Assembly: GCF_004102025.1 (NCBI RefSeq)
Contig: NZ_CP025228.1
Coordinates: 2,232,001-2,296,000, forward strand
Reading direction: 5' to 3'
Source: Actinomyces qiguomingii
GTDB lineage: Bacteria > Actinomycetota > Actinomycetes > Actinomycetales > Actinomycetaceae
DNA: 64,000 nt
Notes under the pieces: generated by a model
The model's database searches: none
Seen by the model: the letters and a program-made list of their open reading frames with translations, nothing else
Told to the model about the DNA's origin: nothing
Part shown: positions 37,975 through 46,705 of the stretch, piece by piece
How positions within the stretch are numbered: position 1 is the stretch's first letter
How the letters are laid out: each line of letters starts with the position of its first letter
Position numbers and translations under genes: made by a program

Positions 37975-38832
37975 ATGCCCGGCCTCTTCGGCCCCGGCGA
38001 CTCCTCCGGCGCAACGCAACCGACCCCTGCTCTTCCGGCCGCATCCTGCGGCACAGGCCGCCCCGTGCGTCGTGCCGGGTGGGCGGCACTGCTGGTGGTG
38101 GAGGCGCTCAAGCTGCGCCGGTCCCTGGTGTGGTCGATCGTGGCGGTGCTGCCGGTGCTCGCCGTCGTCTCCGGATCGGTCAACTTCGCGATGAACCAGG
38201 CGGTGTTGTCGCCTACGTTGGAGGCCTTCACCAGCCAAGTCACCTTATTCTACGGGCTGTTCTTCTTCTCGATCGCCGTCGCGCTGCTGGTGGCGGCGGC
38301 GTGGCGGCCCGAGCACCGGAGCTCATCCTGGAACTACATGGCCACGACACCGCACTCACCGGCGGCGCTAGCGCTGGCGAAGACCACTGTGGTCCTGGTC
38401 CCGCTAGCGGTCATGCAGATGCTCCTGGTCATCGCCACGTGGCTGTCAGGTCTGGTGCTCCTGCACCTGGATGGGGGCCTGCCCATCGGCTTCACGGTCT
38501 GCGCACTGCTGGCGGTGGTGGCGGCAGTGCCGCTGGTGGGCTGGCAGTCGGCCCTGTCGATGCGGCTGCGGTCCTTCGCTGCGCCCGTGGCCCTGGGGCT
38601 GGCGGGAGCCGTCATCGGCATTGCCGTCGCCTACCAGTCGCGGTCCCTGGCAGGGCTGTGGCCTTACTCGCTGGTGACGCGGGCGCTGACGCTTGGATCG
38701 AGCGCCCTGACCGACGCCGGCGGCCTGGAATGGAGCAGCGTCGGCCCCATCCTGGCCTGGGCCGCGGCAGGCGGTGCGGTCTTCTGGGCACTGCTGGCTT
38801 ACGCGGCCGGAAGGGCGACGCCCCGTGCCTGA
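37975..38832 (+). CDS. ABC-2 type permease 2
   Basis: A 285-residue membrane protein, six predicted helices after a ~35-residue polar N-terminus, with RPEHRSSSWNYMATTPHSP between helices 2 and 3, a segment typical of permeases of the bacitracin/lantibiotic exporter group. ATG 37975 has GAGAGG eight bases before it, overlapping the previous stop. It completes the three-gene exporter. No regulator gene follows; transcription would run towards the IS-disrupted permease remnant on the opposite strand. Confidence 0.85.
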   Translation: MPGLFGPGDSSGATQPTPALPAASCGTGRPVRRAGWAALLVVEALKLRRSLVWSIVAVLPVLAVVSGSVNFAMNQAVLSPTLEAFTSQVTLFYGLFFFSIAVALLVAAAWRPEHRSSSWNYMATTPHSPAALALAKTTVVLVPLAVMQMLLVIATWLSGLVLLHLDGGLPIGFTVCALLAVVAAVPLVGWQSALSMRLRSFAAPVALGLAGAVIGIAVAYQSRSLAGLWPYSLVTRALTLGSSALTDAGGLEWSSVGPILAWAAAGGAVFWALLAYAAGRATPRA

Positions 38833-38905
38833 CCGGACAGGTCTGCCGGTTGTTTGAGGACGCGGAGCAGACCAGTGGTGTCATCGTCAGCGGGTCAGTC
38901 ATGCC

Positions 38906-39001
38906 CTACCGGCCCGAACGTATCGGGCCGGCCCCTGCCAGCACCCATGCCGTCGGCATGACCGACGACAGCGCGGCCAAGCACAGGAACAGGGCGATAA
39001 C
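38906..39001 (-). pseudogene. C-terminal remnant of the IS-split ABC permease
   Basis: Read on the minus strand from the left copy of the 8-bp target duplication, the frame runs VIALFLCLAALSSVMPTA... for 31 codons to a TAG. Removing the insertion sequence and one target copy joins it in frame to the permease fragment at 40450-41120. A nine-base perfect hairpin at 38909-38931 spans its last codons and may be the old terminator. Confidence 0.85.
38994..39001. repeat. Target-site duplication, left copy
   Basis: GCGATAAC, identical to 40450-40457, directly abutting the left inverted repeat. Eight bases is the expected length for ISL3-family insertion. Confidence 0.92.
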
Positions 39002-40449
39002 GGCTCTTCGTGTTTGAGGGTGTGGTGGTGGGGTAGTCGTGGGTGCGCGTGTCGCAGGGGCGGGTAGGGGTCGAGGTCCCCGATGATTGGTGGTTGCTGA
39101 ACACCACCGATCACGGAGACCTCGACATGGCCGAGACTACCTTTGCTGCCCCTGATTTTGCTAGTTTCCTGGGCCTGGACGCGCTGGGACTGACTGTCAC
39201 CGGCATGCGCATAGATGGCGGCGGTGCACTGGTGGAGTGTCGGCTGCAGGTCTGCGAGGAGGATGCGTTCTGCCGGGTCTGCGGGGCCCAGGGCGCCCCG
39301 GTGGGGACCGTCGCGAGGCGGCTGGCGCATGTTCCGGTGGGCTGGCGCCCAACCCACTTGCTGGTGCGGCTGCGCCGGTGGCGCTGCCAGGGCTGTGGGC
39401 GTGTGTGGAGGCAGGACGCGTCTCGTGCGGCCGCCAAGCGGGCGAGGCTGACCTTGGCGGCCAAGGAGTGGGCGATCCGGGCCGTGGGGGTGGAGTTCAT
39501 GTCCATCTCGCGTGTGGCGGCAGCTCTGGGGGTGTCCTGGCACACCGCCAATGAGGCCGTCCTTGAGCGGGCCAAGGACCGCTTGATCAATGATCCTGGA
39601 CGTCTGAAGGGTGTGGAGGTCATCGGGGTGGATGAGCATGTTTGGCGGCACACCCGCAAGGGCGACAAGTACGTCACCGTCATCATCGACCTTACACCCG
39701 TGCGCGACCGTACCGGCCCCTCCCGCCTGCTGGACATGATCGAAGGCCGCTCCAAGCAGGCCTTCAAGCAATGGCTCCAGGAACGCGACGAGGACTGGCG
39801 CAGCCGGATCGAGGTGGTCTCGATGGATGGGTTCGCGGGCTTCAAGACCGCCGCCGCCGAGGCCCTACCCGGCGCGACGGAGGTCATGGACCCCTTCCAC
39901 GTGGTCGCGCTGGCCGGGGACAAGCTGGATGAGTGCCGCCGCCGCACCCAGCGCGAGACCACCGGGCGGCGGGGCCGTAAGGACGACCCCCTGTACAAGG
40001 CCCGCAGGCTGCTGCGCACCGGGGCGGGCCTGGTGAGCGACAAGGGCTGGGAGCGTCTCGAACAACTGTTCGCCGACCCCCACAACACTCCGGTAGAGAT
40101 CATGTGGGGCGTGTATCAGAAGATCATGGCCGCCTACCGCGCCAAGGCCCCCGCCCAGGGCAAGACCCTGATGGAGAAAGTGATGCAGACCCTCACCACC
40201 GGCGTGCCTGACGCCCTCGAAGAGCTGAAGTCGCTGGGCAAGACCCTGGCCCAGCGGCGCGAAGACATACTCGCCTACTTCGACCACCGCGGCACATCCA
40301 ACGGACCCACTGAAGCAGTCAACGGCCGCCTGGAGCACCTACGCGGCATCGCCCTGGGCTTCAGGAATCTGACCAACTACACCATCCGCAGCCTCATCCA
40401 CGCCGGAGGCTTCAGACAACAGCTACTACACCCCTAAACGCGAAGAGCC
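39002..40449 (+). mobile_element. ISL3-family insertion sequence, complete
   Basis: The 1448-bp element is bounded by imperfect inverted repeats of about 24 bases, GGCTCTTCGTGTTTGAGGGT on the left and GGCTCTTCGCGTTTAGGGGT on the right (as reverse complement), differing at two of the first 20 positions. Both ends abut the duplicated octamer GCGATAAC. The single transposase gene is intact, so the element may be active and recent. Confidence 0.95.
39127..40437 (+). CDS. ISL3-family transposase
   Basis: A 436-residue transposase with an N-terminal zinc-finger-like part (CRVCGAQG and CQGCGRVW), a helix-turn-helix (ISRVAAALGVSWHTA), and a DDE catalytic domain: first Asp in VIGVDEHVWRH, second in VSMDGFAGF with DPFHVVALA, Glu in TEAVNGRLEHLRGIA. 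The length is normal for ISL3. I chose ATG 39127 (MAETTFAAPDF); a longer frame from 39043 would run into the left inverted repeat region. The stop TAA lies within the right inverted repeat. No frameshift is visible. Confidence 0.95.
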   Translation: MAETTFAAPDFASFLGLDALGLTVTGMRIDGGGALVECRLQVCEEDAFCRVCGAQGAPVGTVARRLAHVPVGWRPTHLLVRLRRWRCQGCGRVWRQDASRAAAKRARLTLAAKEWAIRAVGVEFMSISRVAAALGVSWHTANEAVLERAKDRLINDPGRLKGVEVIGVDEHVWRHTRKGDKYVTVIIDLTPVRDRTGPSRLLDMIEGRSKQAFKQWLQERDEDWRSRIEVVSMDGFAGFKTAAAEALPGATEVMDPFHVVALAGDKLDECRRRTQRETTGRRGRKDDPLYKARRLLRTGAGLVSDKGWERLEQLFADPHNTPVEIMWGVYQKIMAAYRAKAPAQGKTLMEKVMQTLTTGVPDALEELKSLGKTLAQRREDILAYFDHRGTSNGPTEAVNGRLEHLRGIALGFRNLTNYTIRSLIHAGGFRQQLLHP

Positions 40450-41120
40450 GCGATAACACTGCCGCCGTTCGTGAGGAAGAGATTGAGGGATCCGACGCAT
40501 GCCATGAGTATTACCGCATATGTCATGGCTACCATGAGCGCGAGCCGAAGGCCTCGTCTGTACGCATGCCCGACCGCCTGACCTAATGAGGCGAACACGA
40601 CCCAGATGAACGCCATAATGAGAACCTGCCACCAAGTGCCGGAGGTCCACCCAGTCACGGGTCCCAGCTTCAACGAGTCAAGCGCCGTCCTATCTGTGAA
40701 ATGCAGCTGGGTAGGCAGAATCAGAAAGCCAATTGCCCAGACAAGAAGCGCTCCAACAACAGTGATCAACACGCTCAGAGAGTTCACGACACGGACCCTA
40801 CGAGGACCCACCCCCGCCAAGGCCATATATGGCATAGCCGACATTGCCTGCAGCACCCCGTTCGTGAACAGCAGGAGCGTCCACATCAAGATCCAAGTTG
40901 AATTCGCTGCGAAACCAAGACCGTCCAAGGGTCTGATAGCCCCATTGGTCAGCAATGGAACCACATGATTGAACAAGCCACTGAAGGCCGTTATAAGACC
41001 CGCCGTCAACCATAGCCACAACGTCTCACCGAGAGCATATTTGAGCAAGGGCAGCAAGTCTTTCCGCAGCACTCCACCAGCGCGTCCATCACGGTTTGAA
41101 GCAAGAGGAAGAATAGTCAT
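40434..41120 (-). pseudogene. ABC-type membrane protein truncated by the insertion sequence
   Basis: A membrane protein with about six helices, cut near its C-terminus. From ATG 41120 (AAGGAC eight bases upstream) it reads to ...LTNGGSVIA at the right target copy, then enters the IS and stops after ALRV within the inverted repeat, giving 228 residues. The original ended with 28 more residues, now at 38906-39001, mostly one last hydrophobic segment. Upstream are its ATPase (41262) and GntR regulator (42143), so this was the permease of a YtrA/BcrA-like system. Whether the truncated protein still works is unknown; GC is lower than in the neighbourhood. Confidence 0.85.
40450..40457. repeat. Target-site duplication, right copy
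   Basis: GCGATAAC immediately after the right end of the insertion sequence, identical to 38994-39001. Confidence 0.92.
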
Positions 41121-41261
41121 GCGAAATAGTCCTTAGTTGTTATAAGAACAGCCGGACCCGTACGGACAAGTACCTCGGTCTCAAGCCCGACAAGGCCGAG
41201 CCGAGCACGATCCGGTCCGCTGCTCGACCAGCTACATGCAGCACCATGGTCACGGAAGCCT

Positions 41262-42146
41262 TCAGGCCATGTTGTGGTCTATGAGTGATACGAAACTGTC
41301 CTGGAACGACAGAGGCTGAACCTGGACGTCTGCGGCGACGAGGGCGTCCAGACAGGCATCGGTGAGCCCCGTCGCGACGATCCGAACGAGGCGGCCGAGT
41401 TGACGCTCGGAGAGGATGCGGGACTCGGCGTCGGCCTCGAGGATCCGACGGATCACCTCGGGCCGACCGACAAGCGCCAGCGCGTGGGCACGCAGGCGCT
41501 CGGCGGTATCCACACGGACGACCCTGCCCGCGGAGAGCACGATGACATTCTCAATCAGGGACTCCAGTTCGGACACCAGGTGGCTGGCAACCAGGAACGT
41601 ACGCGGAGTCCCCGCCTCCGCAGCATCGGTGGAAGCGCGAATGATCTCCTCCGTCAACGCCATGCGCGTAGGAACGTCAAGCGCGTCGGTGGGCTCATCG
41701 AGCATTGTGATCGGAGCACCGCAGGCCAAAGCAATTGCGGTCACGAAGAGCGAGCGCTCGCCCTGTGACCGTTGACCGAGGCTACCGCCGAGCTCGAGTT
41801 GGAAACGATCACTGAGTCGGGCAAATCTGCCCTCGTCCCAGGTGTGCCGACAACTGACCAGACGCAATAAGGACCTAACAGAAACACCAGCGGAGTACGC
41901 ATTGTCGCCGGCATACACCCCCAGGGCGATCCGTTGCTCTCGCGATACTTCGTGACCATTGATGATGAAGGCGCCAGAGGCCGGCCCGATGTAACCGACA
42001 AGAGCATGGAATAGCGTGGTCTTACCGGATCCGTTAGGGCCGAGCACTCCGGTGATCGACCCCTCGGCGATATCCACGGAGACGTCGTCGAGCGCGGGAA
42101 CCGTCGTCCCACGATAGGTGTGAGTGAGGGAGTTAATGCGGATCAT
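41262..42146 (-). CDS. ABC transporter ATP-binding protein of GntR-linked system
   Basis: A 294-residue ATPase. GPNGSGKTT (Walker A) and TMLDEPTDALDVP (Walker B) are clear, with a Q-loop region and SHLVSELE as H-loop; the signature LGQRSQGERSLF is degenerate compared with the LSGGQ consensus, as is common in YtrB-like ATPases. The ATG overlaps the GntR stop by four bases. The cognate permease downstream is interrupted by the insertion sequence, so this ATPase may have lost a fully functional partner. The 115-bp gap to the permease holds nothing recognisable. Confidence 0.9.
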   Translation of the reverse strand: MIRINSLTHTYRGTTVPALDDVSVDIAEGSITGVLGPNGSGKTTLFHALVGYIGPASGAFIINGHEVSREQRIALGVYAGDNAYSAGVSVRSLLRLVSCRHTWDEGRFARLSDRFQLELGGSLGQRSQGERSLFVTAIALACGAPITMLDEPTDALDVPTRMALTEEIIRASTDAAEAGTPRTFLVASHLVSELESLIENVIVLSAGRVVRVDTAERLRAHALALVGRPEVIRRILEADAESRILSERQLGRLVRIVATGLTDACLDALVAADVQVQPLSFQDSFVSLIDHNMA

Positions 42147-42535
42147 CGTTCGCTCCTGGTCCGATTCGTGGCGTCTTCGGCGTAGATGACGCGGATCTGT
42201 TCAGTAAGGGCGTTCGCGTCGATACCGAGCGCAAGCCCCTGGCGGACAACCGCGGAGAAGGTCTGATCAATGAATCCGGTGTACTCGGCGACGATCAGAC
42301 GTTCACGGGCGCCTTCAGCTACGAACATGCCAAGGCCGCGACGCTTGACGAGAAGCCCCTCCTCGATCAGCTGAGCGAACGCCTTGGCGGCAGTAGCCGG
42401 GTTTATCCGGTAAGTGGCGGCGTACTGGGTGGTCGACATCACCCGATCCCCGTCAGTCAGCGCCCTCATGAGGATCTGGTGACGGATGTCGTCGGCTATC
42501 TGCTTATAGATCGGCGTGGTCGAGTCGAGTTCCAC
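42143..42535 (-). CDS. GntR-family regulator, YtrA subfamily
   Basis: A 130-residue repressor with the GntR winged helix (PIYKQIADDIRHQILMRAL, TTQYAATYRINPATAAKAF, GLLVKRRGLGMFVA) and only a short C-terminal helical part, which is the YtrA hallmark. Members repress the ABC transporter operon they head, and respond to cell-envelope antibiotics in several species. GTG 42535 follows GAGGGAG by six bases; the upstream ATG at 42550 would place the ribosome site inside the gene. An inverted repeat lies directly upstream. Confidence 0.9.
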   Translation of the reverse strand: MELDSTTPIYKQIADDIRHQILMRALTDGDRVMSTTQYAATYRINPATAAKAFAQLIEEGLLVKRRGLGMFVAEGARERLIVAEYTGFIDQTFSAVVRQGLALGIDANALTEQIRVIYAEDATNRTRSER

Positions 42536-42550
42536 GGAACACTCCCTCAC

Positions 42551-42576
42551 TGGTTCATTACATGACTAGTGAACCA
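42551..42576. promoter_or_regulatory. Inverted repeat, probable GntR operator
   Basis: TGGTTCA (42551-42557) and TGAACCA (42570-42576) form a perfect seven-base inverted repeat with a 12-base centre, 16 bases upstream of the GntR start. This is the position for autoregulation. A near-palindromic CCATATG...CCATATG direct repeat lies just beyond (42574-42588). Confidence 0.6.
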
Positions 42577-42715
42577 TATGACCATATGGGCGTCAAACCG
42601 CCTCGTGCTGCCTCGCCCCCGTCGCCTGCCTCCTGCCAGGCCATTGTGGAGACCTTCCCCGCATCGGTCAGCCAGAAATCCACAAACTCCCACCGGCGAC
42701 TGTAGGGTCTCGCTC

Positions 42716-43348
42716 ATGCCCTCCCCACTGCTCAAGCGGATCGCCAGAATCTTCGCCGCCACCGCCAAGGATGCGGTGGCTGACGCGATTGAGAAGGAGC
42801 TGGCCACCGGTGAGAAGTCGCGCAAACGCGCCGTAGCCGACTCCGGGCCAAAGCGGCCGGGAAGCGCCGGCCAAGGCGCCTCCCGCACTACCTCCCTGCC
42901 GGGTGCCCGCAGCTCCCGCGCAGGCGCGCACGACGGCGTCGCCGGCTACGACGTCGCCTCCTTGGGCCTGCCGGACTTCACCTACTCCCCCTACTCCGAC
43001 GGCGACGCCGATCCTGGCGAGGTGGTATGGACCTGGGTGCCCTTCGAGGAGGACCCCACCCAGGGCAAGGACCGGCCCGTACTCGTCCTGGCGCGGCACG
43101 GCAAGCGACTCGTCGTCGCGCAGCTGACCAGCAAGGACCACGATCTCGACGCCGCCCAGGAGGCTCGCTGGGGCCGCTACTGGCACCATGTCGGCACCGG
43201 GCCGTGGGATTCCAAGGGCCGCCCCAGCGAGGTGCGCCTGGACCGGCTGCTGCTCGTGGAACCCGATGTGGTGCGCCGCGAGGGTGCCACCATGAACCGG
43301 GCCACCTTCAACGGCGTCGTTACTGCCCTGCGCGTCCACTGGGCCTGA
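42716..43348 (+). CDS. PemK/MazF-like toxin-domain protein
   Basis: A 210-residue protein whose C-terminal ~110 residues match the PemK/MazF ribonuclease group: VVWTWVPFEEDPTQGKDRP followed by VLVLARHGKRLVVAQLTSKD and a DRLLLVEPDVV... end. The first ~95 residues are a basic amphipathic stretch plus a Ser/Gly/Arg-rich linker. Actinobacteria carry a conserved single-copy protein of this build without an antitoxin partner, and here too no small antitoxin gene precedes it (the neighbour upstream is a divergent GntR operon). Activity as an endoribonuclease is therefore not assured. ATG 42716 is chosen as the start of the conserved basic helix. Confidence 0.8.
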   Translation: MPSPLLKRIARIFAATAKDAVADAIEKELATGEKSRKRAVADSGPKRPGSAGQGASRTTSLPGARSSRAGAHDGVAGYDVASLGLPDFTYSPYSDGDADPGEVVWTWVPFEEDPTQGKDRPVLVLARHGKRLVVAQLTSKDHDLDAAQEARWGRYWHHVGTGPWDSKGRPSEVRLDRLLLVEPDVVRREGATMNRATFNGVVTALRVHWA

Positions 43349-43576
43349 CCGCACGAGGCGGTCGGAAGTAGCGCGACGCACCTCACGTCAGCGGGGCTCA
43401 TCCGGCCGGGATCAGTGCCTGCGCCTGGTGCTAGAGTGCCCTTTGGACCTCTGGCCTGGCCGGCTTCGGGGTCCGGCGACCGGGCCAGCCGGGTGCTTCA
43501 CCACCTCATGTCCGCCCGCGGCGCCAACCCTCTCTCCGGCCGTTGACCATTCAGACACCAGAAAGCTTCACTCACA

Positions 43577-43837
43577 GTGGCGAACATCAAGTCTCAGATC
43601 AAGCGCATCAGGACCAATGAGAAGGCCCGCCTGCGCAACAAGTCCGTCAAGTCCGAGCTCAAGACCTACGTGCGTCGTACGCGCGAGGCGGTTGAGGCCG
43701 GTGACAAGCAGGCGGCCGAGGAGCACCTGCGCAAGGCCTGCCGCAAGCTGGACAAGGCCGTCTCCAAGGGAGTCATTCACCGCAACCAGGCCCGCAACCG
43801 TAAGTCCAAGCTGGCCAAGCGTGTCAACGCCATGTGA
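43577..43837 (+). CDS. rpsT: 30S ribosomal protein bS20
   Basis: An 86-residue basic helical protein with [20 protein letters not shown] at the start and [13 protein letters not shown] at the end, standard for S20, which binds the 5' domain of 16S rRNA. It starts at GTG with a weak upstream ribosome site, a combination used in S20 feedback control in other bacteria. A GC-rich leader of roughly 140 bases precedes it, with GGCCGGCTTCGGGGTCCGGC and further pairing segments. A hairpin terminator follows. Confidence 0.97.
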   Translation: MANIKSQIKRIRTNEKARLRNKSVKSELKTYVRRTREAVEAGDKQAAEEHLRKACRKLDKAVSKGVIHRNQARNRKSKLAKRVNAM

Positions 43838-43860
43838 TCTGTAGCGCACCAAGCTGCGCC

Positions 43861-43896
43861 AGCAGGGGCGTCTCTTATCGGAGAGGCGTCCCTGCT
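43861..43896 (+). terminator. rpsT terminator hairpin
   Basis: AGCAGGGGCGTCTC pairs with GAGAGGCGTCCCTGCT (one bulge and G-U pairs) 24 bases after the rpsT stop, followed by TATGTG. Confidence 0.7.
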
Positions 43897-44112
43897 TATG
43901 TGTGCCCATGCCTGCCGCGCAACACGCCCGAGCTCTTGGCCGCCGGGCTCCTGCCGGGAATGGGTTATCGGCGCGAAGGCGCCGGTCTGTGCCGTTGCAT
44001 CCGACTTCCAGCCAGTGGATCAGTTACATCTGCATGTGCCGATGGCGTTAGCATTCGCCAGGCCGGCGCTCTCCCGCCCGGCCGCAACTTCAGGCGACCG
44101 TAAGGAGAACGC

Positions 44113-45600
44113 ATGCGTATCGGGTTCGATCGGGACAAGTACCTCAAGATGCAGTCCGAACGCATTGCCCACAGGCGCGCTCAGTTCGGCGGAAAGCTCT
44201 ACCTCGAGTTCGGCGGAAAGCTCATCGACGATATGCACGCCTCCCGTGTCCTGCCAGGCTTCACCCCCGACAATAAGATCGTCATGCTCGCCGAACTGGC
44301 CGACGACGTGGAGATCATCGTCGCCGTCAACGCCAAGGACTTCTCCCGCCACAAGATTCGCGCCGATCACGGCACCTCCTACGGGGATGAGGTACTCCGT
44401 CACGTTGACGCCTTCCGTGACTACGGGCTGTACGTGGGCGGCGTCGTGATCACCCAGTGGACGGATGACAACCAACAGGCCAGCGAGTTCAAACGCAAGC
44501 TGGATAAACTCGGCATCCCCGTCTACCGCCACTACCCCATCATCGGTTACCCCAATGATGTTGCCCGCATCGTCTCCGAGCAGGGGTACGGGCGCAACGA
44601 GTACATCGAGACCAGTCGAGACCTGATCGTCGTGACCGCCCCGGGCCCGGGCTCGGGCAAGATGGCCACGTGCCTGTCCCAGATCTACCACGACCACAGG
44701 CGCGGTATCGCCTCCGGGTACGCCAAGTTCGAGACCTTCCCCATCTGGAACCTGCCGTTGGACCATCCGGTCAATATCGCCTACGAGGCCGCCACTGCCG
44801 ACCTCGATGATGTGAACATGATTGATCCTTACCACCTGGCCGCTCACGGTGTGCAGACCGTCAACTACAACCGCGATGTCGAGGTGTTCCCGGTACTTTC
44901 CCGACTGTTCGAGGAGATCCTCGGCACTTCGCCCTACTCATCCCCCACCGACATGGGCGTGAACATGGTCGGATACTGCATTAGTGACGACCAGGTCTGT
45001 CGCCACGCCTCCAAGCAGGAGGTCATTCGCCGCTACTACAAGGCACTGGTCGCCGAGAAGCGGGACATGCTGGAACCCGTACAGTCCGGTCGCATCGCGC
45101 TGCTGATGAGTAAGCTTGGCATCGCCAAGGAGGACCGCCCCGTCGTGTTGCCCGCGTTGGCGCTAGCGCAGCAAACCGGTGCGCCAGCGGCCGCCATCGA
45201 GTTGCCGGAAGGTTCCATCGAGTTGGGCAAGACCTCCCCCCTGCTGGGATGTTCCTCAGCCATGCTGCTCAATGCGCTCAAGCGACTGGCCGGCATTGAC
45301 CCGGAGGTGGAGCTTTTGGCCAAGGAGTCGATTGAGCCGATCCAGACACTCAAGACCCGCCACCTGGGCAGTCGTAACCCGCGTCTCCATACCGATGAGG
45401 TGCTGATCGCCCTGGCGGTGTCGGCCAACGGGGACGTCAATGCCGCCCGCGCACTGGACGAGTTGGGCAGTCTGCGGGGCTGCGACGTGCACACCTCGAC
45501 GATCCTGGGGCCGGTGGATGAGGGAATCTTCCGTGCGCTCGGCATCCAGGTGACCAACGAGCCCGTTTACGCCACCAAGACGCTGTACAAGAAACGCTGA
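44113..45600 (+). CDS. DUF1846 family protein
   Basis: A 495-residue cytosolic protein of the DUF1846 (UPF0371) group. It starts with [11 protein letters not shown] and has [10 protein letters not shown] repeated as FGGKL twice near the N-terminus, an apparent nucleotide-binding loop [18 protein letters not shown] at about residues 173-190, [13 protein letters not shown] and [20 protein letters not shown]. The family is widespread in Firmicutes and actinobacteria and structurally a Rossmann-like multi-domain protein, but its biochemical role is unsettled. AAGGAG is five bases before the ATG. It lies between rpsT and holA, convergent to holA. Confidence 0.9.
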   Translation: MRIGFDRDKYLKMQSERIAHRRAQFGGKLYLEFGGKLIDDMHASRVLPGFTPDNKIVMLAELADDVEIIVAVNAKDFSRHKIRADHGTSYGDEVLRHVDAFRDYGLYVGGVVITQWTDDNQQASEFKRKLDKLGIPVYRHYPIIGYPNDVARIVSEQGYGRNEYIETSRDLIVVTAPGPGSGKMATCLSQIYHDHRRGIASGYAKFETFPIWNLPLDHPVNIAYEAATADLDDVNMIDPYHLAAHGVQTVNYNRDVEVFPVLSRLFEEILGTSPYSSPTDMGVNMVGYCISDDQVCRHASKQEVIRRYYKALVAEKRDMLEPVQSGRIALLMSKLGIAKEDRPVVLPALALAQQTGAPAAAIELPEGSIELGKTSPLLGCSSAMLLNALKRLAGIDPEVELLAKESIEPIQTLKTRHLGSRNPRLHTDEVLIALAVSANGDVNAARALDELGSLRGCDVHTSTILGPVDEGIFRALGIQVTNEPVYATKTLYKKR

Positions 45601-45664
45601 CCGCGGCGACTGCCGTGTGCTCGCGCCTACAGGTCGTTTCACCAGAACGGTACTGGGCGCTGTC

Positions 45665-46705
45665 TCAGTGTCCCGACGCAGTCGGCAGGTGCCCGCGGCG
45701 GGCATCACAGATGGTGACCACGGCCCGCTCGACGGCGTAGACGGGGTCACGCGAAGCGCCCTTGACTTCCGCATCGGCACGCGCGACTGCTTGGATCGCC
45801 ACGGCCAGGGCGTCATCGGACCAGCCCGTCAGCTCACGGCGGGCCCGCTCCGCCTGCCACGGCGCCATGCCCAGATCACGGGCGGTCAGCCCCCTCCGCC
45901 CCCCCATGGCCGCCACCCGGGCGAGTTGGCGGATCTTCATGGCCAGGGCGGCGACGATGGGAACCGGGTCGGTGCCGGTGGCGATCGCATGACGCAACGC
46001 GGTTACGGCCTTGGCCACGTTCCCAGCCGCGGCGGCGTCCGCAACGGTGAAACCGGTGGCCTCAAAGCGACCGGCGTAGTAGGTGTTGACGGTATCAACG
46101 GTGATGGCGCCCTGGGTGTCGGCAATCAGCTGCTGGGCGGCGGCACACAGCTCCCGCAGATCGGTTCCCAGCGCATCTACCAGTGCCCCGACGGCGTCGG
46201 AGTCTATCCGGCGTCCGGCCCGGCGCACATCCGCGGTCACCAGGGCCGCCTTATCCTTGGCGGATTTTACCGCCTGGATGGTGCACACCGGGTAGGGGGA
46301 CTTGGCTAGCGCGTCCAGCAGCTTCTTTCCGCGCTGGCCGCCGTTGTGCCTCAGCACCACAGCGACATCCGGGGCAGGTGCAGGCAGGTAGGCGAGCAGG
46401 TCGGTCAGCAGTGCATCGGTCATCTGCTCCAGGGCCGGAACAAGCACGAGCTTGGGCTCACCGAACAGGGAGGGAGAAACAAGTGTGTCAAGTTGGTGGG
46501 ACTCGTAGGTGGCGGCCTCAACGGTGGTGATCTCCGTAGCCGGATCCTGCTGGCGTGCCCGGGCCAACAGCCGGGCAACCGCCCGGTCGGCCAGCAGCTC
46601 CGCCCCCGCCCGAATCAGAACGATCGGAGCCAGGTCGACCTCGTCCCAGGCCGGTCCTGCGGGGGCGCGGCGGGTGCCGCGGGAGGATCTGGCTGCCATA
46701 GTCAT
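45665..46705 (-). CDS. holA: DNA polymerase III delta subunit
   Basis: HolA opens and loads the sliding clamp as part of the clamp-loader. The ~346-residue protein has IVLIRAGAELLADRAV at the start (the family's nucleotide-site remnant), SPSLFGEPKLVLVPALEQM, VAVVLRHNGGQRGKKLLDAL and DTQGAITVDTVNTYYAGRFEA-like helical collar parts. The ATG at 46705 overlaps the comEC stop by four bases (ATGA); an ATG six bases further in (46699) has slightly better spacing to AGG and is equally possible. The order comEA-comEC-holA is the common actinobacterial arrangement. Confidence 0.93.
   Translation of the reverse strand: MTMAARSSRGTRRAPAGPAWDEVDLAPIVLIRAGAELLADRAVARLLARARQQDPATEITTVEAATYESHQLDTLVSPSLFGEPKLVLVPALEQMTDALLTDLLAYLPAPAPDVAVVLRHNGGQRGKKLLDALAKSPYPVCTIQAVKSAKDKAALVTADVRRAGRRIDSDAVGALVDALGTDLRELCAAAQQLIADTQGAITVDTVNTYYAGRFEATGFTVADAAAAGNVAKAVTALRHAIATGTDPVPIVAALAMKIRQLARVAAMGGRRGLTARDLGMAPWQAERARRELTGWSDDALAVAIQAVARADAEVKGASRDPVYAVERAVVTICDARRGHLPTASGH

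Noticed and set aside
39043..39126. N-terminal extension of the ISL3 transposase
   Set aside because: It is composed of the left end of the element with no ribosome site; the ATG at 39127 gives a standard ISL3 transposase.
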